A stretch of DNA of 64,000 bases. It comes from Bacteroidales bacterium UBA1680. Lineage in GTDB: Bacteria; Bacteroidota; Bacteroidia; Bacteroidales; UBA932. A program made the translations under genes and the position numbers. Positions 35,954 through 44,931 of this stretch are shown in pieces (the first letter of the stretch is position 1; the number at the start of each line of letters is the position of its first letter). The notes beneath the pieces were generated by a model. It was not told the origin of the DNA. It was given only the letters and a program-made list of their open reading frames with translations, and did not search any database. The DNA is taken from positions 475 to 64,474 of the forward strand of contig DCKG01000037.1 in NCBI GenBank assembly GCA_002320605.1, read 5' to 3'.

Positions 35954-36271
35954 TTCGGCTGGCTTAGTCTACGCAAATTTATAATAAATTCAACTAACAG
36001 CGTACGCCGCAAAAGCGATATAGCATGTAGATTTACCCTATTTCTTAGAAAAATTTTGCTAATTGAAAATGATTTGCTTATTTTGGCGGAAATTTTAGAG
36101 TAACTCTTGCAAGAAATTTTGTACGCAAAGGATTGCTTTCGAGCCAAATGATCGTTCAGGAAACATTCAAATGAGGTTATCGAATCTAACTCTAAGCTTT
36201 ACTTGTTGTTAATCATGCCATTACGTATTTTGGCATGAGCTATATTGGTTTCTCTTGGCTTATTTTGAAGC
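35954..36271. promoter_or_regulatory. divergent control region between the AraC-type regulator and upxY
   Basis: An AT-rich stretch of 318 bases with no gene. It must hold the promoters of both divergent genes and the leader of upxY. A perfect 7-bp stem CATGCCA/TGGCATG (36214-36237) stands 34 bases before the upxY ATG, and the palindrome AAGCATGCTT covers the start codon. Flanking inverted repeats such as those around invertible capsule promoters of Bacteroides fragilis were looked for and not found. Confidence 0.55.
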
Positions 36272-36862
36272 ATGCTTAAGGCACTGAACACCGACTCCGA
36301 GAAGAACGTGAAACACTGGTTCGTAATGCGAGCCTATAAAAACGAAAAGACTGCCGAAGAAAAGCTCTGTGGGAGTGGAGGTCTTGAATACTTCATCCCG
36401 AAGCACTACGTACTGAGAACCTACCACGGGGTCAAGACACGTCGTCTCGTACCTGTTATCCCAAACCTAGTCTTCGTCAACTCCACCCACGTCAAGATAA
36501 CTGACTTCAAGAAAACTCAGTACAACCTCCTGCAGTTCGTCACGTGGGAAATCGAAGGCGAGCGCAAATACATGATCGTGTCCGACAAGGAAATGAAAGA
36601 CTTCATCAAAGCGACCACGCAGAACGAAATGAAGACTGACTTCTACAAGCCGGAGGAAATCAATCTCAAATACGGGGACCGCATCCGCATCCACGGTGGA
36701 ATCCTGGACGGAGTCGAAGGGGTGCTCGCACGCGTGAACGGAAAACGAAACAAAAGCCTCGTCATAACGCTGGAGGGGATAATGTCCGTCGCGGTGAACG
36801 TGTCGCCGGAATTCATAGAAATTTTGGATAGGAATGAGTGTCAGAGTCAATCTGAGCAATAG
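36272..36862 (+). CDS. upxY: UpxY family transcription antiterminator (NusG paralogue)
   Basis: A 196-residue NusG-like protein. The N-terminal NGN domain (KHWFVMRAYKNEKTAEEKL, then VIPNLVFVNST) is followed by a KOW domain (YGDRIRIHGGILDGVEGVLA). Such proteins head capsular-polysaccharide operons in Bacteroidales and stop premature termination in the leader of their own operon. The product overlaps the dehydratase gene by 29 bases. A UpxZ-like partner, which inhibits the UpxY of other loci, is not coded here. Confidence 0.9.
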   Translation: MLKALNTDSEKNVKHWFVMRAYKNEKTAEEKLCGSGGLEYFIPKHYVLRTYHGVKTRRLVPVIPNLVFVNSTHVKITDFKKTQYNLLQFVTWEIEGERKYMIVSDKEMKDFIKATTQNEMKTDFYKPEEINLKYGDRIRIHGGILDGVEGVLARVNGKRNKSLVITLEGIMSVAVNVSPEFIEILDRNECQSQSEQ

Positions 36863-38720
36863 ATTAAGCCCTACGCTGGTATGGGGACTTGACAGCATCA
36901 TGTCGACGGTGTCGACATTGCTGTCCGTGTTGCTGCTCCACATGCTGTTAGACCTCAGCATCGACAGCTCCCAGTTGTTCGTCACCCTTGCCATATCCCT
37001 CGCCACATCCATCATAGCGACGAGGCTCTTCCATACCTACGAAGGAATCATCCGCCATGCTTCCGCCGTGGAGATGATCAGAGTGCTTTGGGCGATGCTC
37101 GTCAAGGCGGTGGTGCTCATCATCGCGGCAAACCTCACGCTGGAGTACACCGGAAGGTTCGTGTATTCGATAATAGGATTCGACTTCGTGCTTTCGATGG
37201 CTCTCCTCATGGGAGTGAGGGTAGTCGTCAGCAGCCTATACTACCATCTGCTGGACTTCACGAACCCTTCCATTCAGCGGACACTCATATTCAACACCAC
37301 AGAGGCCTCGGTGAGGCTTGCGAACTACATCAGGTTCTGTAACACGTCTTATTCGCTGAAGGGATTCATTTCCACCAATCCGAACGAGAAAGACAAGCGG
37401 CTTCTGAACGAGCACGTCTACGTCGCGAAGGATGTGAACGACTTCAAGGAAATATTCGAGGCCAGCAACATCAACGCCATTCTCTTTGCGAAAATCACGG
37501 ACCTGCGGAATGAGAAGGAGCTGGTCGCATATTGCCTGAAAAATAGCATCAACCTCCAGCTGGTGTCGTTCACCCAAGTGGAGAACGAAGAGGAAAGAAT
37601 CCTCCTCCACAAAGTGCAGATTGAGGATCTGCTCGGGCGAGAGGAGATACACATAGACATGACGCAGATCAGCGCGCAAATGGATGGGAAGACCGTCATG
37701 GTCACCGGAGCTGCGGGAAGCATAGGCAGCGAGCTCTGCCGCCAGCTATATTCATTGAACCTAAGGCAGCTGGTGCTTTTCGACTATTCCGAGACCGCCC
37801 TCTACCTGATAGACCTGGAGATCAGGGACAAGCGCAAGGCTACGCCCTTCGTTTCAGTCCTGGGCGATGTGCGCGACAGGGACAGGGTCGAGTTGGTCAT
37901 GAAGAAGTACCGTCCGGACATAATATTCCATGCGGCAGCATACAAGCATGTTCCGATGATGGAGATGTATCCTTGCGAAGCCGTCCATACGAATGTCGGC
38001 GGCACGGTGATCCTGGCGGATCTAGCCGTGAAGTACAACGTGAGGAAATTCATCATGATTTCGAGCGACAAGGCCGTATGCCCTAGCAATGTCATGGGAG
38101 CCACGAAGCGCCTCGCCGAAATGTACGTCCAGAGCTTTGGAGACTTCATTAAGAAGGAAGGCAAGACCGGAACCACGTCGTTCATCACGACTCGCTTCGG
38201 CAACGTGCTGGGCAGCAACGGAAGCATTGTCCCGCTATTCCGCGAGCAGATTCGCAAGGGTGGGCCCGTGACAGTGACACATCCGGACGTGACCCGGTAC
38301 TTCATGACCATTCCGGAGGCATGCAGACTCGTGCTGGAAGCCTCAACCATAGGCGAAGGCGATGACATCTTCGTGTTCGACATGGGTGAGCCGGTCAAGA
38401 TAGCCGATCTGGCCAGCCGGATGATTGAGCTCTCGGGACTGAAACCAGGCAAGGACATAGAGATTAAGTACATCGGCCTGAGGCCTGGAGAAAAGCTGTA
38501 CGAGGAAGTGCTCTACTCGAAGGAAGACACCGCGCAGACAAGCAACCCGAAGATATTCCGAGCGGTGCGTGTCAGCCACGATCACAGGAAGATCCTCGAG
38601 GCGGTGGACAGCCTTCTGGAAATGGCCGCCGCAAACGACTCCATGGAAACGGTCCGGCTGCTGAAGCAGATCGTGCAGGAATTCAAGAGCAGGCACTCAG
38701 AATTCGAGAAACTCGACTGA
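36834..38720 (+). CDS. membrane-bound nucleotide-sugar 4,6-dehydratase (CapD/WbpM/PglF type)
   Basis: A 628-residue inner-membrane enzyme with four N-terminal membrane helices (about 12-145), a first Rossmann-like domain, and a catalytic SDR domain (about 283-570): VTGAAGSIGSELCRQ for NAD(P), HAAAYKHVP, SSDKAVCPSNVMGATKR with Met in place of the usual catalytic Tyr, and RFGNVLGSNGSI. It should convert a UDP-N-acetylhexosamine to the 4-keto-6-deoxy sugar. The aminotransferase coded at 41237 is the natural next enzyme, giving a 4-amino-4,6-dideoxy sugar for the surface glycan. It overlaps upxY. Confidence 0.93.
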   Translation: MSVRVNLSNRLSPTLVWGLDSIMSTVSTLLSVLLLHMLLDLSIDSSQLFVTLAISLATSIIATRLFHTYEGIIRHASAVEMIRVLWAMLVKAVVLIIAANLTLEYTGRFVYSIIGFDFVLSMALLMGVRVVVSSLYYHLLDFTNPSIQRTLIFNTTEASVRLANYIRFCNTSYSLKGFISTNPNEKDKRLLNEHVYVAKDVNDFKEIFEASNINAILFAKITDLRNEKELVAYCLKNSINLQLVSFTQVENEEERILLHKVQIEDLLGREEIHIDMTQISAQMDGKTVMVTGAAGSIGSELCRQLYSLNLRQLVLFDYSETALYLIDLEIRDKRKATPFVSVLGDVRDRDRVELVMKKYRPDIIFHAAAYKHVPMMEMYPCEAVHTNVGGTVILADLAVKYNVRKFIMISSDKAVCPSNVMGATKRLAEMYVQSFGDFIKKEGKTGTTSFITTRFGNVLGSNGSIVPLFREQIRKGGPVTVTHPDVTRYFMTIPEACRLVLEASTIGEGDDIFVFDMGEPVKIADLASRMIELSGLKPGKDIEIKYIGLRPGEKLYEEVLYSKEDTAQTSNPKIFRAVRVSHDHRKILEAVDSLLEMAAANDSMETVRLLKQIVQEFKSRHSEFEKLD

Positions 38721-38785
38721 CATATATTCATATCGACCCAAAAATAAATTAAAATTTAAGTATCTAATTGTTAATTAATGAACCA

Positions 38786-39973
38786 ATGAAAAAGTATTTT
38801 CTTGTCTTTCTGATGGCATTGGCCGCCATTCCCGCTGCACTCGCACAGGACGAATTCGCTGCCTCTGCGACTCAAGACACCACCGTTACCTATTGGCAGG
38901 ATCCACTGGACGGTGACAATAAGCTGCTGAATAAGTCTAAGTTCGGCGACAACTGGTTCCTGGGCGTGCAGGCCGGGACGTTTTGGTCCTGGGGCACCAA
39001 CACCTCTGATGCCAAGTTCTTCAAGCAATTCCGGCCGGCCGCAGGCCTGCAGTTCGGCAAGTGGTTCGCCCCCTATGCCGGAGCTCGGCTCCAGGCAATT
39101 TTCGGCAGAAACACCGGCCTTGCCGACAACGGCAAATCCTATAACTGGAATTCCATAGGCGGCGGACTCGACGGAATCTTCAGCTTCACCAACATCTTCC
39201 TCGGGTACAAGGAGGACAGGCCGTTCAACCTCATCGGGATCCTCGGCGCAGGCTACGAGCATACCATGGGCTTCAGCAACAAAAGCTGGAACCAGGACAG
39301 GAGCTGCTTTAGCAGGAAGGAGCAGAATCTCATCTCGGCACGGCTCGGCATGATGGCCGACATCCGCCTGAGCAAGGCGCTTTCCCTCAATGTCGAGGTG
39401 ACGAACAACTGGATCGACGACTCCTTCGACGGCAACGACAACGTCAAGTCGTCTGGAAACATCTGGGACGGACATGTAAATGCCCTGATCGGCCTCACCT
39501 ACCGCTTCAAGAACCATGACGGTTCTCGCCAGTTCACCTATGCGAGACGCAACATGTCGAAATACGACATCCTGAACGACGAGCTCAACCGTCTCCGCGC
39601 AGAGAACGAGAAGAAGCTGGCTCAGGCCCAGAAGGTTGTCACCGAAAAGAAGACTGAGGTAATCGAGAGCGAACAGTACATCACCTACATCTCTTTCGAC
39701 AGCAACTCTTCGAAGATCAACCGCCTCCAGGAGGTTAACGTGTACACGGCCGCCGAGAACATGAAGAAGCTCTCCGACGCAGACCTCTACATCACTTCCA
39801 CCGAAGAGGTCAAGAACTCCGACCTGTTTCTCGAGCGCGCGCAGACCATTCGCGACGTGCTTGCGAACACCTACAACATCCCGGCAGGGCGCATATTCAT
39901 TGAGAAGAATCCTGGCGTTGTCTCGTCCCTCGACCCTCAGAAGAGCTGTGTAATAGTGTACATCAACGAATAA
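38786..39973 (+). CDS. OmpA-like outer-membrane protein with degenerate C-terminal domain
   Basis: A 395-residue secreted protein with signal peptide (KKYFLVFLMALAAIPAALAQ). An eight-strand-type beta-barrel region (about 45-255) carries alternating Gly/aromatic strands and ends at YRFKNHDGSRQF. After a coiled coil, an OmpA-like C-terminal domain follows. That domain lacks the usual GYTD...LSxxRAxxV peptidoglycan-binding signature and keeps only a weak LFLERAQTIRDVL. It starts at the ATG at 38786; an in-frame TTG 18 bases upstream is less likely. A similar protein is coded 17 bases downstream, so the pair arose by duplication. Confidence 0.82.
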   Translation: MKKYFLVFLMALAAIPAALAQDEFAASATQDTTVTYWQDPLDGDNKLLNKSKFGDNWFLGVQAGTFWSWGTNTSDAKFFKQFRPAAGLQFGKWFAPYAGARLQAIFGRNTGLADNGKSYNWNSIGGGLDGIFSFTNIFLGYKEDRPFNLIGILGAGYEHTMGFSNKSWNQDRSCFSRKEQNLISARLGMMADIRLSKALSLNVEVTNNWIDDSFDGNDNVKSSGNIWDGHVNALIGLTYRFKNHDGSRQFTYARRNMSKYDILNDELNRLRAENEKKLAQAQKVVTEKKTEVIESEQYITYISFDSNSSKINRLQEVNVYTAAENMKKLSDADLYITSTEEVKNSDLFLERAQTIRDVLANTYNIPAGRIFIEKNPGVVSSLDPQKSCVIVYINE

Positions 39974-39989
39974 CAAACCCTTTTAAGAA

Positions 39990-41237
39990 ATGTCTATCAT
40001 GAAAAAAATAGCTGTTTTTTTAGTGGCTGTTTTCGCTTCGGTATCCCTGATGGCTCAGACTATCGAAGAAGAAAGAGCGTGGAAAATGCAGGCCGACACG
40101 GTTAAGTCGTTGAAGCATTACGTAGGACGCGACAACTGGTTCATCGGCGTACAGGGAGGCGCGAACATTTCCCTTTCCGAGAATTCGCGCTTCGGGAAAA
40201 ACATCGACATGACCAAGCCTAGCTTTGCGCTGCAGGTCGGCAAGTACTTCTCCCCTGCCGTCGGAGCTCGCATCCAGATGGCATATTTCAAGCAGGAGTC
40301 TCGCGCAAACAGCGAGGCCATAGCAGCCTACCCTCAGGTCTACGGCTCGGGGAACTACGGCTTCAGCAACTTTGGAGCCTACATTGACGGACTGTTCAAC
40401 TTCAACAACATATTCGGACAATACAAGGAGTCTTCCCGCTTCAACGTCGTAGGAATCCTCGGAGGAGGCCTCAACCACACCTTCGGATTCGATGACAAGG
40501 TAAAGGCCTGGAATCGTCCCGCATCGGAGACCTTCGCCCCTTACAAGGTGGACACCGACAAGGGCAGCTACGTCGCCCTCCATGCCGGCGTTCAGCTGAA
40601 CTATGCCATCAGCCAGGCACTCGATCTGAATCTAGAGGCTACTTTCAACGGCGTGGACGATGGCTACAACGGCACCCGCTACGACAAAAAGTGGGATGCA
40701 TTCGCAAACGTAATGGTCGGCCTCACGTTCCACTTCAAGGATCACTACGGAGCCCGTCGCTTCCGCTACACCCAGCTTGACGACCAGGCTCTCATCTCCG
40801 AACTGACAAGGAAAATTGACGACGAACGCAATAAGAAGATTCCTGAACCTGAGCCAACCGTAGAGGTTGTGGTCAAGAAGGAAGTCGTCCAGAACCAAGT
40901 CCTTGACATGACAGTCTCGTTCGCAATCGATAAGTACAACATCACCGACATACAGAAGAAGAACGTCGCCGAGGCAGCCAAGTACCTCGAGGAGCATCCT
41001 GACGTCAACCTCATTATCATAGGTTACGCCGACGTGCAGACAGCCTACCCTGCCTACAACCTCAAGCTTTCCGAGCGTCGTGCAAAAGCCGTCTACAACA
41101 TGATGGTGAAAGAGTTCAATGTCGATCCTGACAGAATCAGGACAGACTTCAAGGGTGACACCATCCAGCCGTACGAGCGGAAGAACGAGTGGAACCGTGT
41201 AGTAGTGTTCATCACCGAACCTCGCAACAAACAATAA
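39990..41237 (+). CDS. OmpA family outer-membrane protein
   Basis: A 415-residue paralogue of the preceding gene. It has a signal peptide (KKIAVFLVAVFASVSLMAQ), an N-terminal beta-barrel (about 45-260, opening DNWFIGVQGGANISL) and a more complete OmpA-like domain (about 305-410) with VSFAIDKYNI, IIIGYADVQ and LKLSERRAKAVYNMM. The RRA arginine is the usual peptidoglycan-contact residue. It would tie the outer membrane to the cell wall. Such proteins inside a surface-polysaccharide operon are unusual. The stop overlaps the next ATG (TAATG). Confidence 0.87.
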   Translation: MSIMKKIAVFLVAVFASVSLMAQTIEEERAWKMQADTVKSLKHYVGRDNWFIGVQGGANISLSENSRFGKNIDMTKPSFALQVGKYFSPAVGARIQMAYFKQESRANSEAIAAYPQVYGSGNYGFSNFGAYIDGLFNFNNIFGQYKESSRFNVVGILGGGLNHTFGFDDKVKAWNRPASETFAPYKVDTDKGSYVALHAGVQLNYAISQALDLNLEATFNGVDDGYNGTRYDKKWDAFANVMVGLTFHFKDHYGARRFRYTQLDDQALISELTRKIDDERNKKIPEPEPTVEVVVKKEVVQNQVLDMTVSFAIDKYNITDIQKKNVAEAAKYLEEHPDVNLIIIGYADVQTAYPAYNLKLSERRAKAVYNMMVKEFNVDPDRIRTDFKGDTIQPYERKNEWNRVVVFITEPRNKQ

Positions 41238-42376
41238 TGTCGAAAATCTGGTTATCACTTGCGCACATGGGCGGAGCCGAACTCGACTTCGTCCATAGTG
41301 CGTTCGATACCAACTGGGTGGTACCGCTCGGCCCTAACGTGGACGGGTTCGAGAGCGACCTTTCTGAGTGGTTTGGAAAGAAAAGCGGACATGAGGTGCA
41401 TGTCGTGGCATTATCCTCAGGCACTTCGGCAGTCCATCTCGCCCTAGTGATGCTGGGGGTGTCAAAGGGCGATGAGGTGATCTGCCAGAGTTTTACTTTC
41501 TCGGCATCTGCCAATCCGATCGCCTATCAGGGCGCAACCCCTGTCTTCGTGGACAGCGAGCCTGGGACATGGAATATGGATCCCGATCTCCTGGAGGAGG
41601 CCATAGAGGACCGCATCAAAAAGACAGGCAAGGCTCCGAAAGCGATAATCCCTGTCCATCTGTACGGAACTCCGGCAAGAATGAACGACATCCTGGAGAT
41701 TGCGAGCCGCTACGGCATCCCAATCGTGGAGGATGCCGCCGAGGCGATGGGTTCGACTTACGATGGCAGATACTGCGGCACTTTCGGGAAGTTCGGGGTC
41801 ATGTCGTTCAACGGCAACAAGATGATCACGACCAGCGGTGGCGGCGCACTCATCTGCCGGACGGAAGAGGAGGCCAGAAAGGTGAAATTCTATGCCACTC
41901 AGGCGCGCGAGCCTTTCCCATGGTACCAGCACGAGCATATCGGCTACAACTACCGCCTGAGCAATGTCTCGGCCGGAATCGGAAGGGGCCAGATGATGGT
42001 GGTGGACGAGCACATAGCTCATCATCGCCACGTCCACGCACTCTACAAGGATCTGCTTGCAGGCGTGGAAGGGATCACGGTGACTGAGCCGGAGAACCCC
42101 GTGGCGAACGAACCGAACTACTGGCTGTCCACCATTCTCGTGGACAGCGAAGTGACCGGCTTCACCAATCTGGAGCTGACGAAGCGTCTGGCCGACGCGC
42201 AGATCGAGAGTCGTCCGCTCTGGAAGCCCATGCATCTCCAGCCTGTCTTCGCCAATGCTCCGAAATACGTCAGCGAAGTGTCCGAGAGCCTCTTCAGGCG
42301 CGGCCTCTGCATCCCGTCCGGCCCGATGGTCAGCGACGACGATGTGAAACGCATCGTCCAAGTGATAAAAGGATGA
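41237..42376 (+). CDS. DegT/DnrJ/EryC1 family sugar aminotransferase
   Basis: A 379-residue PLP enzyme that adds an amino group to a 4-keto sugar nucleotide. It shows VALSSGTSAVHLAL, the acidic PLP contact in IVEDAAEAMGS, and the PLP lysine in SFNGNKMITTSGGG, followed by GYNYRLSNVSAGIGRGQ. It resembles PglE and EpsN-type enzymes, which follow a PglF-like dehydratase. The matching dehydratase is coded at 36834. The ATG at 41237 overlaps the OmpA gene stop. Confidence 0.92.
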   Translation: MSKIWLSLAHMGGAELDFVHSAFDTNWVVPLGPNVDGFESDLSEWFGKKSGHEVHVVALSSGTSAVHLALVMLGVSKGDEVICQSFTFSASANPIAYQGATPVFVDSEPGTWNMDPDLLEEAIEDRIKKTGKAPKAIIPVHLYGTPARMNDILEIASRYGIPIVEDAAEAMGSTYDGRYCGTFGKFGVMSFNGNKMITTSGGGALICRTEEEARKVKFYATQAREPFPWYQHEHIGYNYRLSNVSAGIGRGQMMVVDEHIAHHRHVHALYKDLLAGVEGITVTEPENPVANEPNYWLSTILVDSEVTGFTNLELTKRLADAQIESRPLWKPMHLQPVFANAPKYVSEVSESLFRRGLCIPSGPMVSDDDVKRIVQVIKG

Positions 42377-42434
42377 CCAAGTAATTTTTAAATAATGAAT
42401 ATTTTAACGCAATCAACCAAATTTTTACTTTATC

Positions 42435-42860
42435 ATGAAAACAATGAGGAAATCATACTCTTCGCCTAACCTTATGGCAGAACAATTCGCCGCGAACAAA
42501 TATGTTGCAGTTTGTGAAAATAATGGCAGCACTCAGTACGGCAACTATAAGTTCGAGTGCAATGCAGGTCAGACTGGTCATAATTATTATATCCATGATG
42601 GGGGAAGTGGTTATGCAACAATTAATGGCCAGTATTTTGGACCTCGGGGATGGGGCCACCTAACCCATTACTATTTTTCCCCTTGCAATGAGACCCATGA
42701 ATCACCTACGACTGACGATTATCTGACCGGCTATTATTTGGATGATGCTGCTACTTCCGATAAAGAAAATATCCCCGTGATTATCTGGACAGCTGGCGGA
42801 ACCAATGTGCATGCTACGGAAAATCTGAACCAGGACTCTTGGGTAGTTGTCAGATCATAG
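42435..42860 (+). CDS. candidate precursor protein of a peptide-maturation cassette
   Basis: I do not recognise a named family. The 141-residue protein begins with a short basic segment and the stretch SSPNLMAEQFAANKYVAVC, a pattern I associate with small Bacteroidales proteins of unknown function. The remainder is rich in Tyr, Gly, Asn, His and Thr, has three cysteines (in YVAVC, KFEC and FSPC), no signal peptide and no membrane segment. It ends in Trp-Val-Val-Val-Arg-Ser. Its codon use and AT content differ from neighbours. It lies 33 bases before a radical SAM/SPASM gene and heads a run of modification and export genes, so a role as the modified substrate, with the N-terminal part as leader, is the best inference. 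Confidence 0.7.
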   Translation: MKTMRKSYSSPNLMAEQFAANKYVAVCENNGSTQYGNYKFECNAGQTGHNYYIHDGGSGYATINGQYFGPRGWGHLTHYYFSPCNETHESPTTDDYLTGYYLDDAATSDKENIPVIIWTAGGTNVHATENLNQDSWVVVRS

Positions 42861-42893
42861 TCATTGCCTGATATATAACAATTTAATTATCCA

Positions 42894-44015
42894 ATGGATT
42901 TTCTAGAGGATGCTGATGGACTGGAGAAGAGGCTGGTAGCGAAGGCGGCGGAGGCAGGGGTGCCAATCACTGCGAACTTCGAGCTGACCCCTGTCTGCAA
43001 TTTAAGCTGCGAGGTCTGCTTCATCCGCACCGACAGGAAAACCGTGGAAAAGGAAGGTGGTCTCCGCCCTCTGGAGTTCTGGCTGAAAACAGCCGAGGAA
43101 CTCCGCCGGATGGGGACCCTCTTCATCCTCCTGACAGGAGGCGAGCCGCTTCTCTACCCGCGATTCAAGCAGCTGTACGAGAAGCTCCGCGAAATGGGTT
43201 TCATCCTGACGCTCAACACTAACGGGACACTGATCGATGAAGAAACCGCATCCCTCTTCGAGAGACTTAAGCCGAGGCGCATCAACGTCACCCTCTACGG
43301 AGGTTCAAATGAGACCTACGAACGAGCCTGCCACAGTTTCAACGGCTATGACCAGTGCATGAGGGGCCTGCAGATTCTCAAGAAGCACGGCATAGACACG
43401 AAGATGAACGTCAGCATCTTCAAAGGCAACGAGGATGACTACGACAAGATAATCGCCACGGCGAGAGAGCTGGAAATCCCAGCTGAGGTGAACGGCTACA
43501 TGTTCCCGGACTGCAGGCCCCAATGCGGCGGGCGCAATATCTGCGCCCACAGGCTCACGCCAGAAAAGGCTGTCATGGTCGATATGGAGTACATGCGCTA
43601 CAAGAAGGGAGACAATTTTGACCGCTACATGGCCGAGCGCAAGACTGTCCTGGACAGCTTCGTCCCCAGCGGACCGTTGACCCTCAGCTGCCGCGCAGGA
43701 AGCACCTCACTCTGGATTAACTGGCAAGGCACGATGTCGCCTTGCGTCAGCATGACGAAACCTCAAAAATTCCTGCTTGGGAGCGAGGTGAAGGAGGCCT
43801 GGGAATATATCCGCGACGAGGCGAAAAAGCTTCCTCCTCACGAGGAATGCGATGGGTGCCGGCTGCGCCCGGTCTGCAACGTCTGCTACGAGGCCGCGAC
43901 GGAAGAGAAGAAGATAAACGGGAGCCTTGGCTATCTCTGCCGCATGGCAGAGGCCAGGAAAAAGTACGTGAATGAATATGCAGCTGAACATTGGCCCGGC
44001 GGAGCTAAGGATTGA
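42894..44015 (+). CDS. radical SAM/SPASM peptide-maturase-like protein
   Basis: A 373-residue radical S-adenosylmethionine enzyme. The 4Fe-4S motif is C35-N-L-S-C39-E-V-C42, followed by TGGEPLLYPR and the NTNGTLI strand of the TIM barrel. The C-terminal part has a SPASM domain with auxiliary-cluster cysteines: SCRAGSTSLWINWQGTMSPC, CDGCRLRPVCNVC and GYLC. SPASM enzymes mostly modify ribosomal peptides. With the precursor-like gene upstream and a PqqD-like protein in the same run, peptide modification is likely, for example a C-C, thioether or epimerisation change. The type of bond cannot be told. It overlaps the next gene by 44 bases. Confidence 0.92.
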   Translation: MDFLEDADGLEKRLVAKAAEAGVPITANFELTPVCNLSCEVCFIRTDRKTVEKEGGLRPLEFWLKTAEELRRMGTLFILLTGGEPLLYPRFKQLYEKLREMGFILTLNTNGTLIDEETASLFERLKPRRINVTLYGGSNETYERACHSFNGYDQCMRGLQILKKHGIDTKMNVSIFKGNEDDYDKIIATARELEIPAEVNGYMFPDCRPQCGGRNICAHRLTPEKAVMVDMEYMRYKKGDNFDRYMAERKTVLDSFVPSGPLTLSCRAGSTSLWINWQGTMSPCVSMTKPQKFLLGSEVKEAWEYIRDEAKKLPPHEECDGCRLRPVCNVCYEAATEEKKINGSLGYLCRMAEARKKYVNEYAAEHWPGGAKD

Positions 44016-44853
44016 GGGGCTGGAGAGGACTGATTTCCCGGAGAACGCCATCAAGTTCGCTGCCGAAGTCGAGACCGACAAGGCCACCCCGGCCGCAATA
44101 AGTCTCGATTACAGGTTTTGCTTCGTGGACACGCTTCCCGACGCAGCCGACGGCTGGACGGTAGTGATGGGCAAGCCCGAAATCACCGTCTGGCGGAAAG
44201 GCAAGCTTGAACGCCGCTCGATAGGGGTCTTGGGAGCGCAACAGCGCTATGTTGTCTACGAGGAAATGGAAAACGGAGGAATAGGAATATTCTTCCTGAA
44301 AAATATGCGCATAGAACTCGCTTACGACACTGTCTTCCTCTCCTGCCTCTCGCTAGAGAGGCACCTGGCGCCGCTCGGATGCTACATTCTGCACTGCTCC
44401 TATCTGGACTACAAAGGCGAGGCTATCCTGTTCAGCGGTCCGAGCGGCATTGGAAAATCGACCCACAGCAACCTGTGGGTCAAGAACATAGAGGGATGCA
44501 AGATCCTGAACGGCGACCGTGGGCTGCTGGTCCCGAGAGCGGACGGAAGCGGTTACGACGTGTGCGGCTGGCCGGTGTGCGGAACCAGCGGGATATGCTT
44601 CAATGAAAGACGCCCCGTGCGCGCCATCATATTCATAGAGCAGGCGGCGGAGAACCGCCTGCTTCCGGACAGCGTCCCTAGGCATTTCAAGTCGCTGATT
44701 GCTCAGCTTACGGTGAACTGGTGGAACCGGGAGGCTTCGGACAAGGCTTTGGATGCCGTGAATGACATATTATCGAAGGTGACCGTACACACCTATGCTG
44801 CGAACATTGAGGATGACGCTCCACAGACTCTCCGACGCTGCCTGTACGAATGA
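43972..44853 (+). CDS. HPr-kinase-like P-loop protein
   Basis: A 293-residue protein related to HPr kinase/phosphorylase and to the kinases of some lasso-peptide clusters. The Walker A loop is G156-P-S-G-I-G-K-S-T in a FSGPSGIGKSTHSNLW context, followed by NGDRGLLVP and CGWPVCGTSG, which align with the kinase catalytic region. The N-terminal 120 residues are a separate beta-rich domain. In the paeninodin lasso system, a relative phosphorylates the C-terminal serine of the precursor. The candidate precursor of this cassette also ends in serine. Phosphorylation is therefore a testable inference. Confidence 0.82.
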   Translation: MNMQLNIGPAELRIEGLERTDFPENAIKFAAEVETDKATPAAISLDYRFCFVDTLPDAADGWTVVMGKPEITVWRKGKLERRSIGVLGAQQRYVVYEEMENGGIGIFFLKNMRIELAYDTVFLSCLSLERHLAPLGCYILHCSYLDYKGEAILFSGPSGIGKSTHSNLWVKNIEGCKILNGDRGLLVPRADGSGYDVCGWPVCGTSGICFNERRPVRAIIFIEQAAENRLLPDSVPRHFKSLIAQLTVNWWNREASDKALDAVNDILSKVTVHTYAANIEDDAPQTLRRCLYE

Positions 44854-44931
44854 CTCCGACGGCATTTCGCCGGGAATGCGGCCGAGGTCCCATGGCATCT
44901 CGGCCGGTAAAACAGACCAAGAAGAATCAAG

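Noticed and set aside
35954..36271. Invertible capsule promoter
   Set aside because: No pair of inverted repeats flanks the region; only a small hairpin and a start-codon palindrome were found.
38771..39976. 401-codon open frame on the minus strand
   Set aside because: It lies exactly antisense to the first OmpA-like gene, has no family similarity and reflects codon bias of the real gene.
41462..42361. 299-codon open frame on the minus strand
   Set aside because: Antisense to the sugar aminotransferase; His/Arg/Asp-rich translation typical of shadow frames.
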